Under the pieces are notes generated by a model. It was not told where the DNA came from. It worked only from the letters and a program-made list of their open reading frames with translations, and did not search any database. A stretch of DNA of 64,000 nucleotides from Acidobacteriota bacterium (GTDB lineage: Bacteria > Acidobacteriota > Terriglobia > Terriglobales > Acidobacteriaceae): NCBI GenBank assembly GCA_021779935.1, contig JAJXZT010000048.1:1-64000 (forward strand), written 5' to 3'. Shown here piece after piece: positions 36,761 to 46,378 of the stretch; positions within the stretch are counted from its first letter, which is position 1, and each line of letters opens with the position of its first letter. Made by a program: the position numbers and the translations under genes.

Positions 36761-39340
36761 ATGTCAGCGGCTTCCAATCTCGCTTTGATCAAGGACACCT
36801 ACGAGCGGGAGTCTGCGCGGATACGCGAACAGTTCATGGCGAGCGGCAGCGGCGCGGAGGCATTGCTGGCCCGCACTGAACTGGTGGATGGACTGGTTCT
36901 GCAATTGTGGAGGACGCACGTGGCGCCCGCGCTGGGAGACTCCGATGCCGTGGCGATGATCGCGATTGGCGGCTATGGACGCGGCGCGCTCTTTCCGCAC
37001 TCCGACGTCGATCTACTCTTCCTTTTCGAGAAGCAGCTTCCAGGGCAGGATTTCAAGGACCGCATCCGTTCGCTCTGCCAGGAGTTGTGGGACGGGCGAC
37101 TGCGCGTCAGCCCCACAACGCGCACACTTGCGGACTGCAATCAATTTCGCACGGACAACGTCGAGTTCAGCATCTCGTTGCTCGATTGCAGGTTCGTCGC
37201 CGGCAGCCGTGAGCTCTTCGATCAACTTCACGACAAGACCATTCCCACGCTCGTGCAGCGTGAATCGCAGACGATTCTGCAGCGGTTGATCGAAGTGAAC
37301 GAAGAGCGCAAGACGAAGTTCGGAAACACGATCTTTCATCTTGCGCCGAACGTGAAAGAGGGCGTCGGAGGTTTACGCGATCATCACCAGGCATGTTGGC
37401 TTGCACTGCTGAAGTCGCTGGCGGACAAGCGAGGATGGACTTCACCTGAAACGGCATTTCCCGACTCACTGCGGGAGAAGACGGCGCAGGCGTTCGAATT
37501 CCTATGCTCGGTGCGGTGCTTCCTCCACTATCAAAACGGCCGCGACGATAACACGCTTTCGTGGGAGGCGCAGGAGATCGCCGCGTCACGCGGCATCGGA
37601 GTGCAGACCGCCGGAGTCGATGCGGCATCGTGGATGCGCGCCTATTTCCGGCACGCGCGCAGCATTGCCTATCTGTCATCGCTGCTGCATGAGCAGGTTG
37701 CCGCCGTGCAGTCGTCGCTCTACCGGCAATTCCGGAACTGGCGCGCACGAGTTTCCAACGCCGATTTTTCAGTGGCAAACGATCATGTCTATTTTCAGCA
37801 ACCGTCGGCCGTGACTGATCCGGACCTGATGTTGCGCGCCTTTGAATTCGTGGCGCAACACGGGATTCCGTTGTCGTGGGCGGCGGAGCGGCGGATGGAA
37901 GAAGCGCTGAGGGACGTGACGCAAAGTCTGGCGCCATACATTGAGTGGTGGCGATATTTGTCGTCGATCCTGGTGAAACCCCATGCCGCCGATGCACTGC
38001 GGACGATGCAGCGGCTGGGAGTGCTTACGCTGATGGTGCCGGAATTTTACGAGATAGATGCGCTGGTGTTGCGCGATCTCTACCACCAGTACACGGTGGA
38101 CGAGCACACCTTCCTGGCGATCGACACGGTGCATCGCCTGCGCGAACCGGAGTCCGATTGGGAGCGTTGCTTCTCCGGTGTGCTGGAGGAGCTGGAAGAT
38201 CCAGCAGTGTTGTTCGCCGCGCTTCTGTTGCACGACGTCGGCAAGGGATTCCCCGGCGAGAATCACGTCACCAGAAGCGCGGAGATCGCGCGGGCCCGGC
38301 TGCAAAGTCTCGGAGTGGCCACGAAGAAGATCGAGACCGTGGACTTCCTGGTGAGCAATCACCTCGCGATGTCGGCGGCGATGAGGCGCGATATCTTCGA
38401 CGCGGAGAGCGTGCGCGAGTTTGCAAACACGGTGAGCACGCCGGAGCGGTTGAAAATGCTGCTGTTGCTGACCTATGCGGACATCAAGGCGGTGCACAAG
38501 GACGCGCTGTCGCCGTGGAAGGCCGAGAACTTGTGGCAGCTTTATATCGCAACGTCAAACCATCTCAACCGTTCCGTGGACGACGACCGCATTCATGCCC
38601 CGGAAGACAGCGAGCAGATTGCACGCATCAAATTGCTGGCTCCACGCCTGGGAAAGCGCCTGCGGCGCTTCATGGAAGGCATGCCGCAGCGTTATCTCGG
38701 ATTGCACTCGGCGGAAGAGATTGCCGCGCACGTGGAGATGGCGGCGCTGGTTTCCGGCAAGAACGTGCAGGTAAAGCTGAACCGTGAAGGGTCGCTGTTC
38801 GAGCTGGCAATCGTCGGCAACGATCGTCCGATGATGTTTGCCAACGTGGCCGGAACGCTCGCCGCGTGGGGCATGAACATCGTCAAGGCGGACGCGTTTT
38901 CCAACGCCGCGGGACTAGTGGTCGACACCTTCTATTTCACGGACAGGTTCAGGACGCTGGAGTTGAATCTCTCGGAGTGGGAGCGTTTCCAGAAAAGCGT
39001 GTGCGATGTGCTCACCGGGTTTCTTCCGTTGCAGGCGTTGATGAGGGGAAGGATGAAGCCTGAAACGAAAGCAGCAAAAACAATCGTGGCGACGAAAGTG
39101 GAATTCAACAACGAGTGTTCTTCTCACAGCACTCTGTTGCAACTGATCGCCACGGATCGCCCTGGTCTGCTGCACAAGGTAAGCACAAGGATTGCCGAAG
39201 AAGGTTGCGACATCCATGTCGCCTTGATCGACACCGAAGGCCAGATGGCCATCGACGTCTTCTATCTCACGAAAGATGGCGAGAAGCTGAGCGCGGAATT
39301 GCAGCGGACGCTGCGGGAGTCGATTCCGCGCGAGCTATAG
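36761..39340 (+). CDS. glnD: PII uridylyltransferase/uridylyl-removing enzyme
   Basis: An 859-residue bifunctional enzyme that adds and removes UMP on Tyr51 of PII in response to glutamine. The nucleotidyltransferase site GGYGRG (70-75) and DVD (82-84) is followed by the GlnD helical domain. The HD phosphohydrolase has [14 protein letters not shown], and two C-terminal ACT domains follow (one starting [14 protein letters not shown], the other [13 protein letters not shown]). All parts look intact. It completes the amt-glnB-glnD cluster; glnA is not in the window. Confidence 0.95.
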   Translation: MSAASNLALIKDTYERESARIREQFMASGSGAEALLARTELVDGLVLQLWRTHVAPALGDSDAVAMIAIGGYGRGALFPHSDVDLLFLFEKQLPGQDFKDRIRSLCQELWDGRLRVSPTTRTLADCNQFRTDNVEFSISLLDCRFVAGSRELFDQLHDKTIPTLVQRESQTILQRLIEVNEERKTKFGNTIFHLAPNVKEGVGGLRDHHQACWLALLKSLADKRGWTSPETAFPDSLREKTAQAFEFLCSVRCFLHYQNGRDDNTLSWEAQEIAASRGIGVQTAGVDAASWMRAYFRHARSIAYLSSLLHEQVAAVQSSLYRQFRNWRARVSNADFSVANDHVYFQQPSAVTDPDLMLRAFEFVAQHGIPLSWAAERRMEEALRDVTQSLAPYIEWWRYLSSILVKPHAADALRTMQRLGVLTLMVPEFYEIDALVLRDLYHQYTVDEHTFLAIDTVHRLREPESDWERCFSGVLEELEDPAVLFAALLLHDVGKGFPGENHVTRSAEIARARLQSLGVATKKIETVDFLVSNHLAMSAAMRRDIFDAESVREFANTVSTPERLKMLLLLTYADIKAVHKDALSPWKAENLWQLYIATSNHLNRSVDDDRIHAPEDSEQIARIKLLAPRLGKRLRRFMEGMPQRYLGLHSAEEIAAHVEMAALVSGKNVQVKLNREGSLFELAIVGNDRPMMFANVAGTLAAWGMNIVKADAFSNAAGLVVDTFYFTDRFRTLELNLSEWERFQKSVCDVLTGFLPLQALMRGRMKPETKAAKTIVATKVEFNNECSSHSTLLQLIATDRPGLLHKVSTRIAEEGCDIHVALIDTEGQMAIDVFYLTKDGEKLSAELQRTLRESIPREL

Positions 39341-40690
39341 CTATCGCGTGGCGATCATCAATCCGCTGGGGCCAGGCAGGCGAACCCGTTCCACCTTCGC
39401 GAAGCCTGCGGCTTTCATCCACTGTTCGTACTCTGGTTCGCTGTAGCTGCTTCCAGCTTGTGTTCCCACCAGCATATTCAGCGAGAACAACGCGGCGAAC
39501 TGCGGCGCGGTTTTGTCCGCTTCCAGAATGAAGTCCTGCACGACGAGCCTTCCGCCCGGTGCGAGTGCCGCGCACGCCCGTTGGAAAATCGCGCGGTTCT
39601 GCTCCTCGGAAAACATGTGACATATCGCGTTGAGCAGAACGAGGTCATAGTTTTCGCCGAACGGATCCGTCAGCATGCTGCCGGCGCGAGCGGTGATGCG
39701 GCCGGAGAGACCGGCTTTGCCGATGTAGCTGCGCGTGAGGGGCACAACGTCCGGCAGATCAAGAATGTCAGCGTGCGCGCCCGGGAGTTCGCTGACGAAC
39801 GCGATGGAGTATGCAGCGGACCCGCCGCCAAGATCGAGGATGCGACGAATGCCGTTCGCGGCGACAGCCTTGACCACATGACGTGCGCGCTCTTTCGCGT
39901 TGCGGTCCATGGCGGCTATGAAAGCTTCTGTCCACGAACTGTCAGAGCCACGCTGGCTGACGGAAGTTCCGGCGCGCACGCAGTCCGTAAGAGTGGACCA
40001 GCGATGCCAGATGTGTGCCGTGTGCAGAAGACCGCCGCGCGCATTATCTTTTGATCCCTCGACAAAATAGCGCGAACTGAGAGGTGTGTTGGAGAAGACG
40101 CCGTCCTTCTTTTCCAGCAGCTTGAGACTCACCAGCGAATTCAGCAGCATCTCAGTGGCGCGCGGGTTGGCATTCGCTTTTGCGGCAACCACCTCGGGGG
40201 AGCCGCCATTGCCGACGGCGGTGAACAGGTCGAGTTCGAGCGCAGTGAGGATTGCGCGGCTGGGCATGTAGCCGCGGATCATGTCATTGAGCGGATCGGG
40301 CATGATACCGGCACGGTCGCGCGCCTGCATCATGGCGCGGACGTGGTCGCGATGCTCAAGCGCGGCGGCCTTCATCGCGGGAGCATCGTTCCACACCAGC
40401 CGCGCCACGGGCCTGCCGGAGTGGAGATGCGACTCCACGATTTCGGCAACGTCCTCGGTTTTTACGCCGCGATACCAGGTGCCTTCCGGATAAACGATCA
40501 TCACCGGGCCGTGATCGCAAAGACCCATGCAGCCGCAGGTTGTGACCTGCACGTCGTCGTCGAGTCCCTGCTTGCGCAGTTCCAGGTTGAGCGTGTCGAA
40601 GATGCGCGCAGAACCGGCGGCCGCGCACGACGTTACGCCCTCGGGTTTTTGCTGCGAGCAAACGAATACGTGATGACGGAAGGCTTCCAT
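39341..40690 (-). CDS. Thioredoxin-like [2Fe-2S] ferredoxin fused to an O-methyltransferase
   Basis: A 449-residue two-part protein. Residues 1-90 match a thioredoxin-fold [2Fe-2S] ferredoxin: Cys11 and Cys22 near the N-terminus, Cys54-x3-Cys58 in CGCMGLCDHGPVM, then VYPEGTWYRGV. After a linker, residues about 125-449 form a class I O-methyltransferase of the acetylserotonin/hydroxyindole type. This part has a dimerisation winged helix (SRAILTALELDLFTAVG), SAM motif I ILDLGGGSAAYS and an AICHMFSEEQN block. It reads through in one frame with a good ribosome-binding site (AGGAGA). Substrate and role of the cluster are unknown. Confidence 0.9.
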   Translation of the reverse strand: MEAFRHHVFVCSQQKPEGVTSCAAAGSARIFDTLNLELRKQGLDDDVQVTTCGCMGLCDHGPVMIVYPEGTWYRGVKTEDVAEIVESHLHSGRPVARLVWNDAPAMKAAALEHRDHVRAMMQARDRAGIMPDPLNDMIRGYMPSRAILTALELDLFTAVGNGGSPEVVAAKANANPRATEMLLNSLVSLKLLEKKDGVFSNTPLSSRYFVEGSKDNARGGLLHTAHIWHRWSTLTDCVRAGTSVSQRGSDSSWTEAFIAAMDRNAKERARHVVKAVAANGIRRILDLGGGSAAYSIAFVSELPGAHADILDLPDVVPLTRSYIGKAGLSGRITARAGSMLTDPFGENYDLVLLNAICHMFSEEQNRAIFQRACAALAPGGRLVVQDFILEADKTAPQFAALFSLNMLVGTQAGSSYSEPEYEQWMKAAGFAKVERVRLPGPSGLMIATR

Positions 40691-40744
40691 GCTCTTCTCC
40701 TGCGCAATCGGCGCGTCCCTATTGTCGGCAGGGAAGACCCGTGC

Positions 40745-40768
40745 TGCCGTGACTCACATCACACGGCA
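40745..40768. promoter_or_regulatory. CRP/FNR-like palindrome in a divergent promoter region
   Basis: TGCCGTG (40745-40751) and CACGGCA (40762-40768) form a perfect 7-bp inverted repeat. Inside it CGTGA-CTCACA-TCACA resembles the TGTGA-N6-TCACA operator of the CRP/FNR family. It lies between the ferredoxin-methyltransferase gene and the RNB exonuclease gene, which diverge. Confidence 0.45.
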
Positions 40769-40865
40769 GGGAGCTAAAACTTTTATGCTATTTTCGGAGT
40801 GGCTCATGGGGCCGAATAGCGTCGCGGCATGCTATGTTCTTATTCCGTAGAACTCTTCAAACAAC

Positions 40866-42356
40866 ATGAGCCACTTTAATCGTGCTTCCCGCGTCGACCT
40901 CAGCACCATCGCCAACCAGATCATGATCGAGCACGGCTTCGAGCCGGAGTTTTCTCCAGAAGTGAGGCAAGAGGTGGAGGCGCTCGCTGCGATCCCGCCC
41001 AGAGTTGCGTCCAATGGGGAGATTCGCGATCTCCGCGGACTCTTGTGGTCATCGATCGATAACGATACTTCGCGCGATCTCGACCAGATCGAGTTTGCGC
41101 AACGGCTGCCCGACGGAACCATCAAGGTGCTCGTCGGTATTGCGGACGTTGATACTTGCGCGGCAAAAGACACTGCCATTGATTTGCATGCGGCGAAAGA
41201 GACGACGACGGTTTACACCGGCGTTCTCGTGTTTCCCATGCTGCCCGAGGAGCTTTCAACGGGCGTTACGTCGTTGCTTGAAAACGAAGATCGGCTGGGC
41301 ATCGTCATCGAGTTCGTTGTCAATGGCGACGGCCACATCGGCGCGAGCGATATCTATCGCGCCGTGATTCGCAACAAGGCGCAACTGACGTACAACGCAG
41401 TGGGCACGTGGCTGGAAGGCAACGCCGACGCGCCGGCGAAAGTCGCTGCGTCCAGCGAGTTGCAGCAACAGCTCAGATTGCAGGATGAGGCGGCGCAGGC
41501 GTTGAAACTGGAGCGGTATCGCCATGGCGCCCTGGATATTGAAAGCACGGAAGCGCGTCCGGTGGTGGACGACGGACACATCGTGGACCTGGTGAAAGAA
41601 GAACGAACTCGCGCGTCAGAGCTGATCGAAGATTTCATGATCGCTGCAAACGAAGTGGTGGCGCGCACGCTGGAAGCGAAAAAAGTGTCGTCGATCCGGC
41701 GCGTGGTCAAGACGCCGAAGCGCTGGGATCGCATCGTGGAGTTGGCCGCGCGCCATGACGAAAAGCTCCCCGCGACGCCGGATTCAAAGGCGCTCAGCGA
41801 TTTTCTGACGAGGCGCAAGGCCGCCGATCCCGATCACTTTGCCGACCTGTCGCTTGCGGTAATCAAACTGATGGGCCCGGGCGAGTACGTCCTGGAGCGT
41901 GCGGGCGATCCTCCGCAGGGACATTTCGGCCTGGCCGTCGAAGACTACACGCATTCCACGGCGCCGAACCGTCGCTTCGCCGACCTTGTCACCCAACGCC
42001 TGCTGAAGGCGATGTTCACGAATCAATCGTCGCCATACTCGGACGATGCGCTCGCCGAGGTTGCACGGAACTGCACAGTGAAGCAGGACCAGGCACGCAA
42101 GGTGGAGCGCGAATTGTCGAAGAGAATCGCGGCTACGGTGATGAGCCACCGCATCGGCGAGGAGTTTGACGCGATCGTGAGCGGCGTAACCGCGCACGGA
42201 ACCTACGTGCGCATCCTGAAGCCGCACGTGGAAGGAATGCTGGCGCAAGGACAGCAGGGAGTGGATGTCGGCGACAAGCTACGCGTAAAGTTGATTTCCA
42301 CCGATCCGCAGCGAGGCTATATCGATTTTGCGCGCACGCAGCCTGCTGGAAAATGA
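40866..42356 (+). CDS. RNB-domain (RNase II-like) exoribonuclease
   Basis: A 496-residue protein with a central RNB catalytic domain and a C-terminal S1 RNA-binding domain (EEFDAIVSGVTAHGTYVRIL). It lacks the two N-terminal cold-shock domains of RNase II and RNase R. The active-site block reads SIDNDTSRDLDQIE, with Gln where RNase II has the last Asp of DxDD; the other acidic positions are kept. HSTAPNRRFADLVTQRLL is the conserved C-terminal RNB block. It should degrade RNA 3' to 5' in the cytoplasm. It is shorter than RNase R and closest to the compact RNB family of Deinococcus and cyanobacteria. Confidence 0.88.
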   Translation: MSHFNRASRVDLSTIANQIMIEHGFEPEFSPEVRQEVEALAAIPPRVASNGEIRDLRGLLWSSIDNDTSRDLDQIEFAQRLPDGTIKVLVGIADVDTCAAKDTAIDLHAAKETTTVYTGVLVFPMLPEELSTGVTSLLENEDRLGIVIEFVVNGDGHIGASDIYRAVIRNKAQLTYNAVGTWLEGNADAPAKVAASSELQQQLRLQDEAAQALKLERYRHGALDIESTEARPVVDDGHIVDLVKEERTRASELIEDFMIAANEVVARTLEAKKVSSIRRVVKTPKRWDRIVELAARHDEKLPATPDSKALSDFLTRRKAADPDHFADLSLAVIKLMGPGEYVLERAGDPPQGHFGLAVEDYTHSTAPNRRFADLVTQRLLKAMFTNQSSPYSDDALAEVARNCTVKQDQARKVERELSKRIAATVMSHRIGEEFDAIVSGVTAHGTYVRILKPHVEGMLAQGQQGVDVGDKLRVKLISTDPQRGYIDFARTQPAGK

Positions 42357-42383
42357 AACCCCGGAGCGAAATGCCCCGGGGTT
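42357..42383. terminator. Bidirectional terminator
   Basis: AACCCCGG-agcgaaatgcc-CCGGGGTT inverted repeat at the junction of two converging genes. Confidence 0.75.
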
Positions 42384-42401
42384 GTTACATCGATACCAAA
42401 A

Positions 42402-43745
42402 CTATTTTCCGGCCAACAACTCTTCCGCGGTTTCCATGTCCACCAAACCGTTGCATCCATAGAGGGCCGGCAATACGCGCTCGGGCGGAACCCTGCGACG
42501 CAGGGCCGCGACACGTTCGGTGCCGGAGCGATAGGCCGGCAGGTACATGCGCCCCAGCAGCGGATGCTGTCCCCATGCGCCGGAAAGCTTGTCTGCGCGC
42601 TCTTCGCTCACCAGGAAATCGCGGCGAAGAGTTATCGCGACTTCTTCACGCTTCATGCCTTTTCCCCACGTCAGGTACGACGACTGGTTCTTCGCGTCAT
42701 CCTGCAAGAGCGCGAGCAGCACGCCAATCTGCAAATCCTCGTCGGGCAACTGTTCCACTTCCGTGACGCCATGCGCGATGAGGATTGCGTTGTTGGCGAT
42801 GCCCTCGAACAGTGTTGCCGCGCGTGTGTTCATGGTGAGGACTGATGCCTCGAAGCCGGCGAGCCCGCGGACGTAGAGATTCTGAAGATAGGCAAATGTG
42901 GTGACGTGTCCCGGGACGACCTCGTGGCTGATGAGCTGGTAAAACTCCGGGACGGAGATTTGCAGCGACGCGTTGATTTCGTACGTCGCTTCATATTGCG
43001 GGGAGCCATCCTGGTTGCGAGCGCGTCCCACGTAGTTCATGGAGCCGGAGAACCATGCATCCTTGATCGGCAGGAAATCGATATTGGCGCGCGGGACCTG
43101 CATGAGCTCTTTCGGCAGGTAGGGCGCAAGATGCTTTTCACTGAGGCGATCGTAGTAGGCGATCACCGCGCTGCTCAGGGTTCGCACCGATGCCATGGGG
43201 ATGTTGCGCGCGTGGCGCCATGCATCGACGGCTTGCAGCAGGGAATCCGGCGTCGATGAAGGATGTCCGGCGCGGGCGAGCAACTCGGCGACTCGTTTCC
43301 GTTTGGCTTCCGGCTGCGATGGCTCCGGCGGCCGTCCCGTGGAAGCCTCGACGCATCTCGCGTAAGGGACGGGTGCGCCCTTGCCGAGAATTTCCATGGC
43401 AAGGTCCCACATGACTTCCAGGCAGAGCGCGAGCCCGTTGAGATATTTGCCGCGCAGGCTGGCGACTTTCGCGGCCTCGGCGCGAACTCCCGCGATAGCC
43501 GCTGGAAGGTTGACTTCGCGCAGATAGGCTTCCATTGCTTCGCGATCGATCTGCTTGCCGGACACCCCGCCGGTCGCACGCACGCGTGCCGCCGATGTGG
43601 TCGTGTAAGCGACGGGCAGCGGTTCGTCGGAAAACCAGGAGTCGGCGATGAACCGTCCGGTTCCGGAGGGACACATGACATCGCCGCCCCAGAGGGTGTC
43701 GATGCCGAGGACTGCGTCGGCGATGAATCGGGAAATCTGGTCCAT
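42402..43745 (-). CDS. DUF885 family putative metallopeptidase
   Basis: A 447-residue protein with the DUF885 zinc-site motif HEVVPGH in its middle and a downstream Glu-containing stretch, LFEGIANNAILIAHG. DUF885 proteins are predicted carboxypeptidase-like metalloenzymes with few characterised members. The start codon overlaps the stop of the OPT transporter gene by one base, which suggests translational coupling: the enzyme may act on what the transporter imports. No signal peptide is present, so it is cytoplasmic. Confidence 0.85.
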   Translation of the reverse strand: MDQISRFIADAVLGIDTLWGGDVMCPSGTGRFIADSWFSDEPLPVAYTTTSAARVRATGGVSGKQIDREAMEAYLREVNLPAAIAGVRAEAAKVASLRGKYLNGLALCLEVMWDLAMEILGKGAPVPYARCVEASTGRPPEPSQPEAKRKRVAELLARAGHPSSTPDSLLQAVDAWRHARNIPMASVRTLSSAVIAYYDRLSEKHLAPYLPKELMQVPRANIDFLPIKDAWFSGSMNYVGRARNQDGSPQYEATYEINASLQISVPEFYQLISHEVVPGHVTTFAYLQNLYVRGLAGFEASVLTMNTRAATLFEGIANNAILIAHGVTEVEQLPDEDLQIGVLLALLQDDAKNQSSYLTWGKGMKREEVAITLRRDFLVSEERADKLSGAWGQHPLLGRMYLPAYRSGTERVAALRRRVPPERVLPALYGCNGLVDMETAEELLAGK

Positions 43746-45742
43746 TAAGCCTCCTTATTCTTCTTCATCGACCCGAACCACACATAGAGGCAGAGGGCGA
43801 CAAACATGAGTGCCGAGACCGATTGCGAAATGGGATCGTAGAGGTAGAACGGCGTCTGGATCAGGTCCTCCCTATACCAGGGGAAGAGTCGTAGCGCCGC
43901 GCCGAACACGCCTCCCAGCGCGCCGCCCGCCATCAGTCCCGACGCGATAATCACTCCACGTTCACGAATGCTTCTGCCGTGTTCTCCACCGGTGCGCTCT
44001 GAGCGCTTGTTGAGATAGTGTGCCAGAAACCCCCCAACCAGTGCTGGTGTGTTCAATTCGAGCGGAAGATACATTCCCAGCGCGAAGATCAACGACGGCT
44101 GGCCGAGCATCTCCAGAACGAGTGCGATCATGGCGCCGGCGCCAAACAGAATATATGCGACCGGTTGACGGCTCATGAAGCCCTCAACCAGTTCTTTCAT
44201 GATCGAAGCCTGCGGAGAAGCCAGCACCGGACGCAAGTCGCCGGGCAACGCTTCACCGAACTGGAATGCGCGCGCCAGCATGACGATGGTGAGTCCGGCC
44301 ACGGCTGCCGCGGCAATCACGCCGATGAATTTCGCCTTCTCCTGTGCGGCCGGTGTCGAGCCAATCCAGTAGCCGGTTTTCAGGTCGGTGATTGTCTGTC
44401 CAGAGACCGACAATGCGGTGCAGACCATTCCAGCAATCGCCATGACAAAGAACATGCCGGTTGTTCCGGAGAGTCCGAAGCGAAGCAGGACAACGCACGA
44501 GATGATGATCGTGAGCATCGTCATCCCGGAGACAGGATTGCGCGCCGTGGTGGCGATCGCATTCGCCGCAACCGACGTAAAGAAGAAGGAGAACAATAGC
44601 GTCAGCAGGAGTCCTATCCCGACAACCGTCCACGTCACCGGCAGCCGTCCCAGGAACACGCCCACGCCGATGGCTCCAAGCACTACGCCGAGAAAGATGC
44701 CGATCATTGGAACGTCGCGGTCGGTGCGCTCGGTGTTGTTGGATTCGCCGTGGCGAAAAACGCGCATGGCGATACCGAACGAGTTGGCTACGATCCTCAG
44801 CGATTTGATGATGCCGAAGATTCCGGCCGTGGCAATTGCCCCAACTCCGATGAAGCGCACATAGCTGCGATAAATCTGCACCGCGCTCATGTTGGAGATG
44901 GGTATCGTCCCGGGATAAACCGCGGCGGCAAAGTGTCCGCCGATCATCCAGATCAGCGGCACCAGCACGAAGTTGGAGAGCACGCCGCCGGCGCACAGAA
45001 TCATCGAACTGCGCAATCCCATCACGTAGCCCAAACCGAGGATGAAGCTGATCGCGTCGAAGTTGAAGACCATGCGCGCGCGGTCAGTCAGCGTACGCAT
45101 CACCGGGATGTACTGGAAATCCACGAACTCCTTCCAGACATGGAAGGTGGTGACGAAGAAATCGTAGATGCCGGAAATGGCTGTCGCCTGCAACAGCAGC
45201 TTCGCCTGCGAACCGCCCTTCTCGCCGGTGACGAGGACTTCCGTGATCGCCGTCGCCTCGGGGTAGGGAAGCATGCCATGCATTTCACGCACAAAGTAGC
45301 GGCGCAACGGGATGAGGAAGAGCACGCCCATGCATCCGCCGGCCAGGCCGATGAAGATGGTCTGCACCGGGTGCGGATCGAGGTGGAGGATGTACAGCGC
45401 GGGAAGAGTAAAGATCGCTCCGGCCACCACCGAACCGGCAACGCCGCCGATGCCTGTAATGATCACGTTTTCCAGCACCGTCGAGCGGCGCGAATAAACG
45501 CGTGCGAGTCCGATCGCCAGGATGGAGATGGGGATGGCGGACTCCATCACCTGGCCCACCTTCAGTCCGGAGTAGGCCGAAGCAACGGTGAAGATGATGC
45601 AAAGGAAAACACCCCAGCCGATTGAGCGCGGCGTAAGTTCCTTCATCTTCGCGCTCGCGGGAACGATCGGCGAATAGGTTTCACCGGGCTGTAGGGGCTC
45701 GTAGGCGTTCAGTGGCAGGGACTTTGTTTCGGCCTCATTCAT
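43745..45742 (-). CDS. OPT family oligopeptide/metal-chelate transporter
   Basis: A 665-residue polytopic membrane protein with about 15 hydrophobic segments. Family signatures are ELTPRSIGWGVFLCIIFTVASAYSGLKVG near the N-terminus, EMHGMLPYPEATAITEVL, and NPVSGMTMLT in the second half. OPT carriers of this bacterial branch import oligopeptides or metal chelates with protons. ATG at 45742 follows AGGAGG; the longer frame upstream is not family sequence. It is coupled to the DUF885 peptidase gene. Confidence 0.92.
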   Translation of the reverse strand: MNEAETKSLPLNAYEPLQPGETYSPIVPASAKMKELTPRSIGWGVFLCIIFTVASAYSGLKVGQVMESAIPISILAIGLARVYSRRSTVLENVIITGIGGVAGSVVAGAIFTLPALYILHLDPHPVQTIFIGLAGGCMGVLFLIPLRRYFVREMHGMLPYPEATAITEVLVTGEKGGSQAKLLLQATAISGIYDFFVTTFHVWKEFVDFQYIPVMRTLTDRARMVFNFDAISFILGLGYVMGLRSSMILCAGGVLSNFVLVPLIWMIGGHFAAAVYPGTIPISNMSAVQIYRSYVRFIGVGAIATAGIFGIIKSLRIVANSFGIAMRVFRHGESNNTERTDRDVPMIGIFLGVVLGAIGVGVFLGRLPVTWTVVGIGLLLTLLFSFFFTSVAANAIATTARNPVSGMTMLTIIISCVVLLRFGLSGTTGMFFVMAIAGMVCTALSVSGQTITDLKTGYWIGSTPAAQEKAKFIGVIAAAAVAGLTIVMLARAFQFGEALPGDLRPVLASPQASIMKELVEGFMSRQPVAYILFGAGAMIALVLEMLGQPSLIFALGMYLPLELNTPALVGGFLAHYLNKRSERTGGEHGRSIRERGVIIASGLMAGGALGGVFGAALRLFPWYREDLIQTPFYLYDPISQSVSALMFVALCLYVWFGSMKKNKEA

Positions 45743-45948
45743 TGAGGGACGATCCTCCTGATAGCTGGAAGCCGCGGTGTGCTGCTCGCTTTCCTGCGCG
45801 CAAAAGCGTGACCGTGGCTCTCCTTGGCGCTTTTGCGCCAATGCGGGAGTTCATCATCTGGCACGGAAGTGTGGCAAGTGCGAATGTCACAGAGGTGAGT
45901 GTGGCGAAAAATGGACGATACAGGGGCTTTGCGACGACCTGTTGCGGC

Positions 45949-46350
45949 TTACCCGTCGACGGTGGCGCGCGCTTTCTCTATTTGCACTGGGTTGGCTGCG
46001 GGCGTTGCGCCCGGCACGCTCGCGATCCATGCTCCCATCCGGTTTGCGGCATCGTTCATCGTCGCTAGATTCGAGCCGCGCAGGTAGTGATGAACCAGCG
46101 TGGCCGTGAAGGCGTGGCCCCAGTTCATGTGGCCCCAGGTGTTGCCCTCGGGATTGTATTGATAGAAGAGGTGATACTCGCCCTTATAGAAGACCAGCCC
46201 GTTGGGATCGTTCATGAAGTTCCGCGCCGGCGTGAAGTGGAATTGCGGACGCCAGGGCTGATCGTAGGCATTCTGCGCGAACAACCGCACGCTCGTGGAG
46301 AGCATCGCGCACAGCGCGATAAGTCGGAGTATCGATCGTTTGGGTAGCAT
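45949..46350 (-). pseudogene. Truncated GH32 (fructosidase/levanase-like) gene fused to unrelated sequence
   Basis: The first part is a signal peptide plus the start of a GH32 beta-fructosidase: WRPQFHFTPARNFMNDPNG (with the MNDPNG nucleophile motif), then YKGEYHLFYQYNPEGNTWGHMNWGHA. Family identity stops there, at about residue 85 of a fold that needs about 300 residues for the propeller. The next 48 residues (LVHHYLRGSNLATMNDAANR...) do not look like GH32. I see no remaining GH32 sequence downstream before the OPT gene. It is probably the remnant of a large deletion and cannot be an active fructosidase. Confidence 0.75.
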
Positions 46351-46378
46351 CTTTTTTCTACGCATCTCCCCGAGCGCG

